Shown here piece after piece: positions 42,158 through 51,267 of a DNA stretch of 64,000 nucleotides. The stretch spans positions 2,232,001 to 2,296,000 of the forward strand of contig NZ_JACBZT010000001.1 in assembly GCF_013408985.1 (NCBI RefSeq), written 5' to 3'. The position numbers were made by a program, and so were the translations under genes. Below the pieces are notes generated by a model that made no database searches, was not told where the DNA came from, and saw only the letters and a list, made by a program, of their open reading frames with translations. The stretch is from Petropleomorpha daqingensis (lineage in GTDB: Bacteria > Actinomycetota > Actinomycetes > Mycobacteriales > Geodermatophilaceae). The first letter of the stretch is position 1. Each line of letters starts with the position of its first letter.

Positions 42158-43218
42158 TGGCCACCGCCGAAGCGGCCCCCACGACCGCTGCCCCCCGACG
42201 GAAGCGCTCCTGGAGGCAGCTCCCGGTCATCCACCAGCTGCGGCAGAGCGTCGGCCTGCAGCGCGGCATGCTGGTCGCCGGCCTGGTGCTCATGGGCATC
42301 TTCGTGCTGACCGCGATCTTCGCCCCGCTGCTCGCCCCCTACGGCTACGGCCAGCTGCGCGACGAGAACGGCGTCTTCGGCGCCCAGCAGGAGCCCTCGA
42401 GCGAGCACTGGCTGGGCACCACCGTCGGCGGCTACGACGTCCTGTCCCGGGTGATCTACGGCGCCCGGACGGCGCTGCTGGTCATCCTGGTCGCGATCCT
42501 GCTCTCGATCGTCGTCGGCGTGCTGCTCGGGCTGGTGTCCGGCTACTTCGGCGGCTGGGCCGACCGCGTGCTGGTCGTCATCTGCGACGCGATCTACGCC
42601 TTCCCGACGCTGCTGCTGGCCATCGTCGTGGGGATCGCGATCAGCGGCGGGCAGTCCGACCTCTGGGGCGGCATCTTCGCGGCGGCGATCTCGATCACCG
42701 TGGTGTTCATCCCGCAGTACTTCCGGGTGATCCGCGCCGAGACGGTGCGGATCAAGGCCGAGGCGTTCGTGGAGTCGGCCCGGGTCATCGGGGCGAGCAA
42801 CTGGCGGATCATGACCCGCCACGTGCTGCGCAACTCCACCCGGACGCTGCCGCTGATCGTCACGCTCAACGCCTCCGAGGCGATCCTCACGCTGGCCGGG
42901 CTCGGCTTCCTCGGCTTCGGCATCCAGCCGACCGCGGGCGCCGAGTGGGGCTACGACCTCAACAGGTCGCTGTCCGACGTCACCAGCGGCATCTGGTGGA
43001 CGTCGGTGTTCCCGGGGGCGGCGATCGTGCTCACCGTGCTCGGGCTGACGCTGGTCGGCGAGAGCCTCAACGACCTGGTCGACCCGCGGCTGCGCACCCG
43101 CCGCCGGGCCGCCGAGGGCGAGCCGTCGCCGGTCGGGGACGTCGCCGTGGTGCCGGGCGGCACGCTGGCCGCCCCGGGTGGCCTGCGTGGTCTGGAGCCC
43201 CTGGGGGACAACTCATGA
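42157..43218 (+). CDS. Peptide ABC transporter permease (DppC/OppC type)
   Basis: The 353-residue permease has an OppC-type N-terminal helix (GMLVAGLVLMGIFVLTAIFAPLLAPYG), GTTVGGYDVLSRVIYGARTAL before the pore domain, and the EAA loop FVESARVIGASNWRIMTRHVLRNS. It pairs with the preceding permease. ATG 42157 overlaps the upstream stop by one base; the ATPase gene overlaps its end by 4 bp. Confidence 0.92.
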   Translation: MATAEAAPTTAAPRRKRSWRQLPVIHQLRQSVGLQRGMLVAGLVLMGIFVLTAIFAPLLAPYGYGQLRDENGVFGAQQEPSSEHWLGTTVGGYDVLSRVIYGARTALLVILVAILLSIVVGVLLGLVSGYFGGWADRVLVVICDAIYAFPTLLLAIVVGIAISGGQSDLWGGIFAAAISITVVFIPQYFRVIRAETVRIKAEAFVESARVIGASNWRIMTRHVLRNSTRTLPLIVTLNASEAILTLAGLGFLGFGIQPTAGAEWGYDLNRSLSDVTSGIWWTSVFPGAAIVLTVLGLTLVGESLNDLVDPRLRTRRRAAEGEPSPVGDVAVVPGGTLAAPGGLRGLEPLGDNS

Positions 43219-44897
43219 GCGTCGTCGACATCGACAACCTGCGGATCTCGTTCGCCACGGACTCCGGCACCGTCGAGGCGGTCCGCGACGTCAGCCTCAC
43301 CGTCGAGCCCGGAGAGGTGCTGGCGATCGTCGGGGAGAGCGGCAGCGGCAAGACGGTGACCGCGCGCAGCATCCTGCGGCTGCTGCCGGAGACCGCGACG
43401 ACCCGCGGCGCCGTCGTCCTGTCCCGGAAGGACGGTGCTCGCAGCCACGACATCGTGAGCCTGCCTGCTAGGGAATTGCGCGAGGTGCGGGGGCGGGACG
43501 CCGCGATGGTGTTCCAGGAGCCCGGCAGCGTGCTCAACCCGGTCTACAAGGTGGGCTGGCAGATCATCGAGGGCCTGCGCGCGCACGGCGGGCTGTCGAA
43601 GGCCGAGGCGCGGGAGAAGGCGATCGACGTGCTCCGCCGGGTCGGCATCCCCGACCCCGAGGAGCGCATCGACTACTACCCGCACCAGTTCTCCGGCGGG
43701 CAGAAGCAGCGCATCGTCATCGCGCAGGCGCTCGTCCTCGACCCCGGCGTGATCATCGCCGACGAGCCGACGACGGCGCTGGACGTCACCGTGCAGGCCG
43801 AGATCCTCGACCTGCTGCGCCGCTGCCGCGACGAATTCGGCGCGGCGATCGTGCTGATCACGCACAACATGGGCGTCGTCGCCGACCTCGCCGACCGCGT
43901 CGCGGTGATGTACCAGGGGCGGATCGTCGAGGAGGCCGACGTCGCCACGCTGTTCCGCGACCCGAAGGACGACTACACCAAGCAGCTGCTCGGGTCGGTG
44001 CCGCGGATCGGCCAGGGCAGCGCCCGGGCGGTCGAGCGGGCCGCGCGCCGCGAGCAGGGCTGGGAGTCCGCGACCCCGATCGTCGAGGCGAAGGACCTGC
44101 AGATCGTCTACCCCGGGCGGTTCCGGCAGCCGGACTTCGTCGCCGTCGACGGGGTGAGCTTCTCGATCCGCCCGGGTGAGGTGCTCGGGCTGGTCGGGGA
44201 GAGCGGCAGCGGCAAGACGACGATCGGCCGCGCGATCGCCGGGCTGACCAAGGTCAGCGGCGGCTCGCTGTCGGTGCTCGGCACCGAGATGAACGGGGTC
44301 AAGGAGCGCGCGTTCCGGCCGGTGCGCGAGCGGATCGGGTTCGTCTTCCAGGACCCGGCGACCAGCTTCAACCCGCTGCTGACCATCGCCCAGGCCGTCG
44401 CCGAGCCGCTGATCGTGCACGGCCGGCACAAGGACCTCGCCGGTGCGCGCAAGCGGGTCGACGACCTGCTCGAGTCGGTGCAGCTGCCGAAGGCCTTCGG
44501 CGACCGGTACCCGCACGAGCTCTCCGGCGGTCAGCGGCAGCGGGCCTCGCTCGCCCGGTCGCTGGCGCTGTTCCCGGAGCTGCTCATCGCCGACGAGCCG
44601 ACCTCGGCGCTGGACGTGTCGGTGCAGGCGAAGGTGCTGGAGCTGTTCGAGGACCTGCAGCGCGAACTCGGGTTCGCGGCGCTGTTCATCAGCCACGACC
44701 TCGCCGTCGTCGACCTGCTGGCCGACCGCATCGCCGTCCTCTACCGGGGGCAGCTGGTCGAGGAGGGGACAGGCGAGCAGGTGCTCGGCGCGCCGCAGCA
44801 CCCGTACACCCAGCGGCTGCTGGCCTCGCTGCCCGTGCCCGACCCCGAGGAGCAGGCCCGCCGCCGCCACGAGTGGGAACGTCTCCGGACCGTGTAA
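43215..44897 (+). CDS. Fused dual ATPase of the peptide ABC transporter (DppD-DppF type)
   Basis: The 560-residue protein carries two complete ABC ATPase domains in one chain. Domain 1 (about 1-270) has GESGSGKT, signature FSGGQKQR and IIADEPTTALD. Domain 2 (about 290-560) has GESGSGKT, LSGGQRQR and LIADEPTSALD. Both include the oligopeptide C-terminal region (DDYTKQLL, HPYTQRLLASLP). In many bacteria these are two genes. ATG 43215 overlaps the permease stop. Confidence 0.93.
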   Translation: MSVVDIDNLRISFATDSGTVEAVRDVSLTVEPGEVLAIVGESGSGKTVTARSILRLLPETATTRGAVVLSRKDGARSHDIVSLPARELREVRGRDAAMVFQEPGSVLNPVYKVGWQIIEGLRAHGGLSKAEAREKAIDVLRRVGIPDPEERIDYYPHQFSGGQKQRIVIAQALVLDPGVIIADEPTTALDVTVQAEILDLLRRCRDEFGAAIVLITHNMGVVADLADRVAVMYQGRIVEEADVATLFRDPKDDYTKQLLGSVPRIGQGSARAVERAARREQGWESATPIVEAKDLQIVYPGRFRQPDFVAVDGVSFSIRPGEVLGLVGESGSGKTTIGRAIAGLTKVSGGSLSVLGTEMNGVKERAFRPVRERIGFVFQDPATSFNPLLTIAQAVAEPLIVHGRHKDLAGARKRVDDLLESVQLPKAFGDRYPHELSGGQRQRASLARSLALFPELLIADEPTSALDVSVQAKVLELFEDLQRELGFAALFISHDLAVVDLLADRIAVLYRGQLVEEGTGEQVLGAPQHPYTQRLLASLPVPDPEEQARRRHEWERLRTV

Positions 44898-44951
44898 GGA
44901 CCCCGTCCTCCCCACCCCTCGCAAGCTCGGGGCGGTGCCCTGGACGGGGCC
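44896..44951 (+). terminator. Conserved intergenic palindrome, copy 2
   Basis: It follows the ATPase stop immediately. GGACCCCGTCC pairs with GGACGGGGCC, and an inner CCCC/GGGG stem encloses TCGCAAGCTC. It aligns with the element at 38491-38550, with compensatory stem changes. It also lies at the end of the convergent methyltransferase gene. Confidence 0.65.
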
Positions 44952-44952
44952 G

Positions 44953-45735
44953 TCAGCGTTCGGCGACGACGAGGACGCGGCGGAGCATGGCGTCGACGGT
45001 CGAGGCCATCTCGGTGAACGCCGCCCGGACGTCGTCGGGGTGCTCGCCGGTCTCGGCGGCCAGCTCGTCGATGCGGGCCAGCAGCAGCCGGTCGGTCTCC
45101 CGGTGCCGCCGCTCCCAGTCGGGGGTCTCCTCGTAGGCGAGGACGCGGAAGCCGGCGTCGGCGAGGAGCGGGCGGTGGTCGGCCACCTGCGGCGGGCGGC
45201 CGGCGAGCTGCCGGGAGTAGTCCCAGGTGGTGAGCACCAGCCGGCCACCGGGGCGCAGCACCCGGGCGAGCTCGTGCGCGGCGGCCTGCTTGTCCGGCGT
45301 GAACAGCAGCGCGTCGATGCTCATGACCGCGCCGGCCTCGCCCGCCTCGAGGGGGAGCGCCTCGAAGCTGCCGAGAGCGGTGCGCGCCCGGCCGTCCAGA
45401 CCCAGGGCGGTCGCGCGGCGGCGCACCTCCGCCAGCCCCGGCGCGGCGATGTCCACCGCGAAGTAGTCCGCGCCGGTCGTCGCCGCCACCCACAGGCCCG
45501 GGCCGCCCCGCCCGGAGCCGACGTCGACGAGCAGGTCGCCGGCGCCGACCTGCACCTCCTCGGCGATCCGGCGCAGCTCGCTGCGGGAGGTGTAGCTGTA
45601 CGGCGCGAGCTCGGCCGGGTACTCCTCGCCGAAGACCTCTCCCCAGATCTCGGCCTGCACCCGCGATTCGGGCTGACGGAGCACGTCGGCGAAGACGGCG
45701 GACCAGTCCTGCGCAGCGCTCACGTCAGCGGACAC
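44953..45735 (-). CDS. Class I SAM-dependent methyltransferase
   Basis: The 260-residue protein has SAM motif I in LLVDVGSGRGGPGLWVA, an acidic FAVDIA motif II and the post-I/III segments AVMSIDALLF and RVLRPGGRLVLTTWDY. It resembles ubiquinone/sterol-type small-molecule methyltransferases; the substrate is unknown. GTG 45735 overlaps the pirin stop by 11 bp; GTG 45723 is a shorter alternative. It ends at the conserved intergenic palindrome. Confidence 0.85.
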   Translation of the reverse strand: MSADVSAAQDWSAVFADVLRQPESRVQAEIWGEVFGEEYPAELAPYSYTSRSELRRIAEEVQVGAGDLLVDVGSGRGGPGLWVAATTGADYFAVDIAAPGLAEVRRRATALGLDGRARTALGSFEALPLEAGEAGAVMSIDALLFTPDKQAAAHELARVLRPGGRLVLTTWDYSRQLAGRPPQVADHRPLLADAGFRVLAYEETPDWERRHRETDRLLLARIDELAAETGEHPDDVRAAFTEMASTVDAMLRRVLVVAER

Positions 45736-46690
45736 GGCCGCGCGGGACCAGGGGGAGCGGCGGCAGCGGTGGCGCCTCGATGCGGATGCCCTCGAAGCCG
45801 GTCACCTCGCCGAAGCGCTCGTGCTCGGTCCACGAGGTCGCGTAGTCGGCGATCTCCTCACCGGAGCGGCCGACGAAGTTCCACCACATGACGATCCGTT
45901 CCTCGAACGGTTCGCCGCCGAGCAGCAGCAGCTTCGCGGGCTCGTCGGCCCGCAGCCGCAGCGTGCGCCGGCCGGTGCCCAGGTAGGCCATGGTCCCGTG
46001 CGCCAGCGGGGTGCCCTCGACCGTCGCCGACCCCGACGCGGCCAGGATGCCGTGCTCGAAGTCCGGGTCGAGCGACACCTCGACGTCCGCCCCCGCGTCC
46101 AGCGCCAGGTCGACGCCGACCAGCGGGGTGTACGCCGTCCCGGGGGAGGTCGCCCCGCCGAACGAGCCCATGAGCACCGTCGCCGTCACACCGTCCGAGG
46201 TGAAGCCGGGCAGCGTCGCGTGGTGCTCGAACGCCGGCGCGGTGTCCCGCGACCCGTCCGGGAGCACGACCCACAGCTGGGCACCGTGCAGGAACCGCGG
46301 GTGCACCGCCGGGGACTGCTCGGAGTGCGCGATGCCGTGCCCGGCCGTCATCAGGGCCAGCTGGCCGGGGCCGAACAGGACGTCGCTGCCGATCGAGTCG
46401 CGGTGGTGGATCTCGCCGTCGAGCAGCCAGGACACCGTCTGCAGCCCGGTGTGCGGGTGCGGCGCGACCTGCATGCCCGGCGACGACGTGACGTCGTCGG
46501 GGCCGTAGTGGTCGACGAACGCCCACGCCCCGACGAGCCGCCGCCCGAGCGTGGGCAGCAGCCGTCGGACGCGGGTGCTCTCGCCGAGCAGCACCTCCTT
46601 GCCCGGCAGAAGGTCCAGCACCGGGCCGGCGGGGGTCTGCTCGAGCCCGCCGAGCTCCTGGGGAGTGGGACGGCGGTCGAGGTTGCTCAT
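45725..46690 (-). CDS. Pirin family protein (second of pair)
   Basis: The 321-residue double-cupin protein has the pirin N-domain metal motif region PHPHTGLQTVSWLLDGEIHHRDS and GHGIAHSEQSP. The C-terminal pirin domain follows (TPLVGVDLAL ... KLLLLGGEPFEE). Pirins bind Fe or similar metals and include quercetinases and redox-related proteins. ATG 46690 starts eight bases after the stop of the first pirin gene, so the two are one operon. The exact substrate is unknown. Confidence 0.88.
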   Translation of the reverse strand: MSNLDRRPTPQELGGLEQTPAGPVLDLLPGKEVLLGESTRVRRLLPTLGRRLVGAWAFVDHYGPDDVTSSPGMQVAPHPHTGLQTVSWLLDGEIHHRDSIGSDVLFGPGQLALMTAGHGIAHSEQSPAVHPRFLHGAQLWVVLPDGSRDTAPAFEHHATLPGFTSDGVTATVLMGSFGGATSPGTAYTPLVGVDLALDAGADVEVSLDPDFEHGILAASGSATVEGTPLAHGTMAYLGTGRRTLRLRADEPAKLLLLGGEPFEERIVMWWNFVGRSGEEIADYATSWTEHERFGEVTGFEGIRIEAPPLPPLPLVPRGRVR

Positions 46691-46698
46691 GCGGCTTT

Positions 46699-47691
46699 CT
46701 ACCCCTGGCCGGCCTCGCCGCGCACGGCGGCATGCGGGACGTGCTGAGCCGGGATGGAGCCGAGCCGGCCGGCCTGGAAGTCGGTGAACGCGTCGAGGAC
46801 CTCCTGCCGGGTGTTCATCACGAACGGCCCGTACATGGCGATCGGCTCGCGGATCGGCTGCCCGCCGAGGACGACGACGTCGAGCGCCGGGGTGCGCGAC
46901 TCCTGGTGCACCGCGCCGTTGATCGTGACGGTGTCGCCGGGGCCCAGGACGGCGAGCTGACCGGTGCGCACGGGGGCGCCGTCGATGCCGACCGAGCCGG
47001 CGCCGGAGAGCACGTAGACCAGGGCGTTGAAGTCCGGCCGCCACGGCAGGTCGAGGGTGGCGCCCGGGGCGACCGTGGCGTGCACCATCGCCATCGGCGT
47101 GTAGGTGCTGCCCGGGCCGGTCTGCCCGGCGACGTCCCCGGCGATCACGCGCAGCAGCGCGCCGGCGTCCGCGCTGGCCAGCAGCACCGACTCGTGCGCA
47201 CGCAGGTCCTGGTAGCGCGGCTCCACCCACTTCTGCGCCTTGGGCAGGTTCACCCAGAGCTGCAGGCCGTGGAAGAGCCCGCCGCTGACGACGAGGTGCT
47301 CCGGGGGCCGCTCGATGTGCAGGACGCCGCCGCCGGCGGTCATCCACTGCGTGTCGCCGTTGCTGATCGTGCCGCCGCCGCCGTGGGAATCGGCGTGCTC
47401 GAAGGTGCCGTCGATGATGTAGGTGACGGTCTCGAAGCCGCGGTGCGGGTGCCACGCGGTGCCTTTGGGCTCGCCGGGTGCGTACTCGACCTCGCCCATC
47501 TGGTCCATGTGGATGAACGGGTCCAGGTCGCGCAGGTCGACGCCGGCGAAGGCGCGGCGGACCGGGAAGCCCTCGCCCTCGAAGCCGGACGGCGCGGTGG
47601 TCACCGAGCGGGTCCGGCGGCGCACCGTCCCCGGGGCGGGCAGCGGGACGCGCGGCAGGGTGGTGGTGTCCTCGACGGTGACGGCGGGCAT
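46699..47691 (-). CDS. Pirin family protein (first of pair)
   Basis: The 330-residue bicupin has WHPHRGFETVTYIIDGTFEHADSHG as metal-binding region, TAGGGVLHIERPP, and a C-domain with VLGGQPIREPIAMYGPFVMNT. AAGGAGG precedes ATG 47691 at ideal spacing. A GTTGA-N4-TCAAC inverted repeat, matching the core of the MarR operators at 16.2 kb, lies 16 bp upstream of the start, so redox/phenolic induction by a MarR is plausible. Confidence 0.9.
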   Translation of the reverse strand: MPAVTVEDTTTLPRVPLPAPGTVRRRTRSVTTAPSGFEGEGFPVRRAFAGVDLRDLDPFIHMDQMGEVEYAPGEPKGTAWHPHRGFETVTYIIDGTFEHADSHGGGGTISNGDTQWMTAGGGVLHIERPPEHLVVSGGLFHGLQLWVNLPKAQKWVEPRYQDLRAHESVLLASADAGALLRVIAGDVAGQTGPGSTYTPMAMVHATVAPGATLDLPWRPDFNALVYVLSGAGSVGIDGAPVRTGQLAVLGPGDTVTINGAVHQESRTPALDVVVLGGQPIREPIAMYGPFVMNTRQEVLDAFTDFQAGRLGSIPAQHVPHAAVRGEAGQG

Positions 47692-47706
47692 CGCCGGCCT
47701 CCTTGA

Positions 47707-47720
47707 GTTGAGAGTTCAAC
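47707..47720 (-). promoter_or_regulatory. TTGA-N4-TCAA operator candidate upstream of pirin
   Basis: GTTGAGAGTTCAAC is a 5-4-5 inverted repeat (arms GTTGA and TCAAC). Its TTGA-N4-TCAA core equals that of both operators between the FMN reductase and marR genes at 16.2 kb. It overlaps the expected transcription start region of the pirin gene. Confidence 0.5.
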
Positions 47721-47835
47721 CAGTGGCCACCCTAGCGTTCCGCGGGCCTGATGTGTTCCCGCGCCGGCGGACGGGTCGGATCCGGATCACGGACTCGAAA
47801 CGCGCAGGACACACGGTCGAACTAGGTTCCCCACC

Positions 47836-49413
47836 ATGGCGGACCTGTTCGACGGCTACCCACTGGGGGAGCAGTGGGACGAGATGTTCGGTGGGCCGGC
47901 CCAACCGCGGGCGGCGTACCTCGGGCTGTACGGCTCGCTGCAGCCGATGGCCGCCGACGAGCTGGCCGCCCGGGCCGATCTGCTCTCGCAGACCTACCGG
48001 GACGCCGGGGTGACCTTCGCCCACGCGGGCGAGGAGCAGCCGTTCCCGCTCGACATCGTGCCGCGGGTGATCGGCCCCGAGGAGTGGGCGGTCATCGAGC
48101 GGGGCGTCGGGCAGCGGGTGCTGGCGCTGGAGGCGTTCCTGGCCGACGTCTACGGCGCCGGCGAGGTGTTCGACGACGGTGTCGTGCCGCGCAGCGTCGT
48201 CACCACCAGCGCGCACTTCCACCGCCAGGCGCACGGGCTGGTGCCGCCCAACGGGGTGCGGGTGCACGTCGCCGGGATCGACCTGGTCCGCGACGAGGCC
48301 GGCGACTTCCGGGTGCTCGAGGACAACCTGCGCTCGCCGTCCGGGGTCAGCTACGTGATCACCAACCGCTCGGCGATGAGCCAGGTGCTGCCCGAGCTGT
48401 TCGCCGACCACCGCATCCAGCCGGTCGACGACTACCCCACCCGGCTGCTCGCCGCGCTCAAGGCCTCGGCGCCGTCCAACGTCGCCGACCCGACGGTCGT
48501 CGTCCTGACCCCGGGTGTCTACAACTCCGCCTACTTCGAGCACGCGCTGCTCGCCCGCCAGATGGGGGTCGAGCTGGTCGAGGGCCGCGACCTCGTGTGC
48601 GCCGGCAACCAGGTCAGCATGCGGACGACGGACGGCCAGCGCCGCGTCGACGTCATCTACCGGCGGATCGACGACGAGTTCCTCGACCCCGTGCACTTCC
48701 GGCCGGACTCGGTGATCGGCTGCGCCGGCGTCCTCAACGCCGCCCGCGCCGGGCGGGTGACCATCGCCAACGCCGTCGGCAACGGCGTGGCCGACGACAA
48801 GCTGCTCTACACGTGGGTGCCGGACCTGATCCGCTACTACCTCGGCGAGGACCCGGTGCTGCAGAACGCCGAGACCCACCGGCTCGACGACGAGGACACC
48901 GTCGAGTGGGTGCTGGACTCGCTCGCCGAGCTCGTGCTCAAGCCGGTCGACGGGTCGGGCGGCAAGGGGATCGTGATCGGTCCGCGGGCCGACGAGCGCA
49001 CGCTCACCGAGCTGGCGCTCAAGGTGCGGGCGAGGCCGCGGGACTGGATCGCGCAGAAGCCGATCGGGCTGTCGACGGTGCCCACGCTGGTGGCGGGGAG
49101 GATCGCGCCCCGGCACGTCGACCTGCGGCCGTTCGCCGTCCACGACGGATCGAAGGTGTGGGTGCTGCCCGGCGGGCTGACCCGGGTCGCGCTGCCGGAG
49201 GGCGAGCTGGTCGTGAACTCCAGCCAGGGCGGCGGCTCCAAGGACACCTGGGTGATCAGCCCGCCGCGGACGAGCGAGCCGGCGGAGCCCGACCTCACGC
49301 GGGTCGAGTTCAGCACGGAGGACCTGGCGGCGATCGCGCCGGACGCCGGTCCGCTGAACGACCTGGCGGTCGGGCAGTCGCAGCAGCAGCAGCAAGCGGG
49401 TCCGCCGTGCTGA
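47836..49413 (+). CDS. Circularly permuted ATP-grasp protein
   Basis: The 525-residue protein matches the CP_ATPgrasp_1/2 family (formerly DUF404/DUF407). It shows DIVPRVIGPEEWAVIERGV, VLEDNLRSPSGVSYVI, VYNSAYFEHALLARQMG, the nucleotide-loop VLKPVDGSGGKGIVIG and DLRPFAVHDG. ATP-grasp enzymes ligate a carboxylate to an amine; the permuted family is linked to peptide or amide synthesis by genome context. TAGGTT seven bases before ATG 47836 indicates a leaderless start. It heads a three-gene operon with alpha-E and transglutaminase genes. Confidence 0.9.
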   Translation: MADLFDGYPLGEQWDEMFGGPAQPRAAYLGLYGSLQPMAADELAARADLLSQTYRDAGVTFAHAGEEQPFPLDIVPRVIGPEEWAVIERGVGQRVLALEAFLADVYGAGEVFDDGVVPRSVVTTSAHFHRQAHGLVPPNGVRVHVAGIDLVRDEAGDFRVLEDNLRSPSGVSYVITNRSAMSQVLPELFADHRIQPVDDYPTRLLAALKASAPSNVADPTVVVLTPGVYNSAYFEHALLARQMGVELVEGRDLVCAGNQVSMRTTDGQRRVDVIYRRIDDEFLDPVHFRPDSVIGCAGVLNAARAGRVTIANAVGNGVADDKLLYTWVPDLIRYYLGEDPVLQNAETHRLDDEDTVEWVLDSLAELVLKPVDGSGGKGIVIGPRADERTLTELALKVRARPRDWIAQKPIGLSTVPTLVAGRIAPRHVDLRPFAVHDGSKVWVLPGGLTRVALPEGELVVNSSQGGGSKDTWVISPPRTSEPAEPDLTRVEFSTEDLAAIAPDAGPLNDLAVGQSQQQQQAGPPC

Positions 49414-50351
49414 GCCGGATCGCCGAGTCGCTGTTCTGGATCGGCCGCTACGTCGAGCGCGCCGACGACACCGCCCGCATCCTCGACGTGCACACCCAGC
49501 GGCTGGTCGAGGACCCGTGGATCGACGAGCGGCGGGCCTGCGCCAACCTGCTCGCGCTCATGGGCGCCCCGGACGGCGAGGCCGACACCGAGCGGGTGCT
49601 CGACACCCTCGCCTTCGACCGCAGCAGCCCGAGCTCGATCGTCGGTGCGCTGTCGGCGGCGCGGGAGAACGCCCGCGGTGCGCGCGAGGTGCTCTCGGCG
49701 GAGATCTGGGAGTCGCTCAACGTCACCCACAACGCGCTGCCGCAGCAGCGCACGATGGCCCGCCGGTACGGCCCGCACTCGCTGTTCCGGTTCGTGCGCG
49801 AGCGCTCGGCGATGGTGTTCGGGCTGGCCGACGCGACGATGAGCCGCGACGAGAGCTGGCTGTTCCTCATCCTCGGCCGCTCGCTGGAGCGGGTGGACAT
49901 GACCGCGCGGATGCTCTCGACCCGCGTGCTGGCCGGCGACGCGGCGCCGTCCTGGACCCTGGTGCTGCGCTCGACCGGCGCCTACGAGCCCTACCTGCGC
50001 ACCTACCGGGGCGTGGTCAACTCCAACCGGGCCGCCGAGTTCCTGCTGCTGGACCGGCTGTTCCCGCGGTCGGTGTTCGCCTCCCTGGAGGCGGCCGAGG
50101 CGTGCCTGGTCGAGCTGGAGCGGGACACCGTCTCGCACGCCACCCGGGTCGGCGTGGCCGGCGAGGCGCACCGGATCGTCGGCCGGGCCCGCACGCTGCT
50201 GGAGTACATGGCGCCCGACCAGCTGCTCGCCGGGCTGCCGGCGCGGCTGGAGGAGCTGCAGCGCACCTGCTCGGCGGCGAGCGCCGCGGTGACGCACCGG
50301 TTCTTCACCGAGCAGGCGCCGCAGGTGTGGGTCCCCGAGGAGGTCGGGTGA
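49407..50351 (+). CDS. Alpha-E domain protein
   Basis: The 314-residue helical protein begins MLSRIAESLFWIGRYVERADDTARI, the signature of the alpha-E (DUF403) family. A second copy-like motif reads FLILGRSLERVDMTARML. No enzymatic residues are established for the family; it always accompanies CP-ATP-grasp and transglutaminase genes. GTG 49407 overlaps the ATP-grasp stop by 7 bp and the gene is overlapped 4 bp by the next one. Confidence 0.9.
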   Translation: MLSRIAESLFWIGRYVERADDTARILDVHTQRLVEDPWIDERRACANLLALMGAPDGEADTERVLDTLAFDRSSPSSIVGALSAARENARGAREVLSAEIWESLNVTHNALPQQRTMARRYGPHSLFRFVRERSAMVFGLADATMSRDESWLFLILGRSLERVDMTARMLSTRVLAGDAAPSWTLVLRSTGAYEPYLRTYRGVVNSNRAAEFLLLDRLFPRSVFASLEAAEACLVELERDTVSHATRVGVAGEAHRIVGRARTLLEYMAPDQLLAGLPARLEELQRTCSAASAAVTHRFFTEQAPQVWVPEEVG

Positions 50352-51199
50352 GCGCGCAGCGCTGGCGGCTGCAGGTGGTGCACCGCACCCGGTTCGCCTA
50401 CGACGGCCCGGTCCGATCGTCGTACAACGAGGCGCGGCTGACCCCGGAGAACTCCGGCCGGCAGACGACGCTGCGCTCGCGCGTGGAGATCGAGCCGGCC
50501 GCGACCGCCTACCCGTACCGCGACTACTGGGGGACGACGGTCACCGCGTTCGACCTGCACGTCCCGCACAGCGAGCTCGTGGTCACCGGGACGTCGATCG
50601 TCGAGGCAGGGCCGGAGCCCGCGGTGCACCGCGTCCTCGGCTGGCCGGAGCTCGGCGGCCGCGACGTCCGCGACCGGTTCGGGGAGCTGCTCACCGCGAC
50701 CAGGCTGACCGCGATGGACGATCCCGTCGTCCGGGCTGCGCGGGCCGAGGTCGGCCGGGCCGACCCGCACGAGGCCGGGGCGATCGTCTGCCGGTTCGTC
50801 CGCGACCACATGGACTACCTGTCCGGCGCGACCAACGTGAAGACCAACGCGATGCAGGCCTGGACCACCGGCAAGGGGGTCTGCCAGGACATCTCGCACG
50901 TGACCGTGGGGCTGCTGCGGGCGCTCGGGCTGCCGGCCCGCTACGTCTCCGGTTACCTGCACCCGAAGCCGGGCGCCGCGATCGGCGAGGCGGTCACCGG
51001 GGAGAGCCATGCGTGGGTGGAGTGGTGGGACGGCGGCTGGACCGGCTTCGACCCGACCAACTCGGTGGAGGTCGGGCCGCGGCACGTGACCCTCGGGCGC
51101 GGTCGCGACTACGGCGACGTCCCGCCGTTCAAGGGACTGTTCTCCGGGCCGACCAGCGAGGGCCACAGCGTGACCGTCGAGGTGACCCGCCTGGCGTGA
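50348..51199 (+). CDS. Transglutaminase-like cysteine protease family protein
   Basis: The 283-residue protein has the bacterial transglutaminase N-domain (VVHRTRFAYDGPVRSSYNEARL). The catalytic core has Cys in GKGVCQDISH, His in GESHAWVEWW and Asp in GFDPTN. It could hydrolyse or form amide bonds on the product of the ATP-grasp enzyme. No signal peptide is seen, so it acts in the cytoplasm. GTG 50348 overlaps the upstream stop. A very strong palindrome follows its stop codon. Confidence 0.9.
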   Translation: MSAQRWRLQVVHRTRFAYDGPVRSSYNEARLTPENSGRQTTLRSRVEIEPAATAYPYRDYWGTTVTAFDLHVPHSELVVTGTSIVEAGPEPAVHRVLGWPELGGRDVRDRFGELLTATRLTAMDDPVVRAARAEVGRADPHEAGAIVCRFVRDHMDYLSGATNVKTNAMQAWTTGKGVCQDISHVTVGLLRALGLPARYVSGYLHPKPGAAIGEAVTGESHAWVEWWDGGWTGFDPTNSVEVGPRHVTLGRGRDYGDVPPFKGLFSGPTSEGHSVTVEVTRLA

Positions 51200-51200
51200 C

Positions 51201-51248
51201 CACGGTTTCGCGCGCTCAACCGCGCGCGGTTAAGCGCGCGAAACCGTG
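51201..51248. terminator. 48-bp near-perfect palindromic terminator
   Basis: Arms 51201-51216 and 51233-51248 are a perfect 16-bp stem, and the centre (AACCGCGCGCGGTT) is itself self-complementary after one mismatch. It follows the transglutaminase stop and faces the convergent GNAT gene, so it can act in both directions. Confidence 0.85.
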
Positions 51249-51267
51249 TTCCACCGACCGGGTCGCG

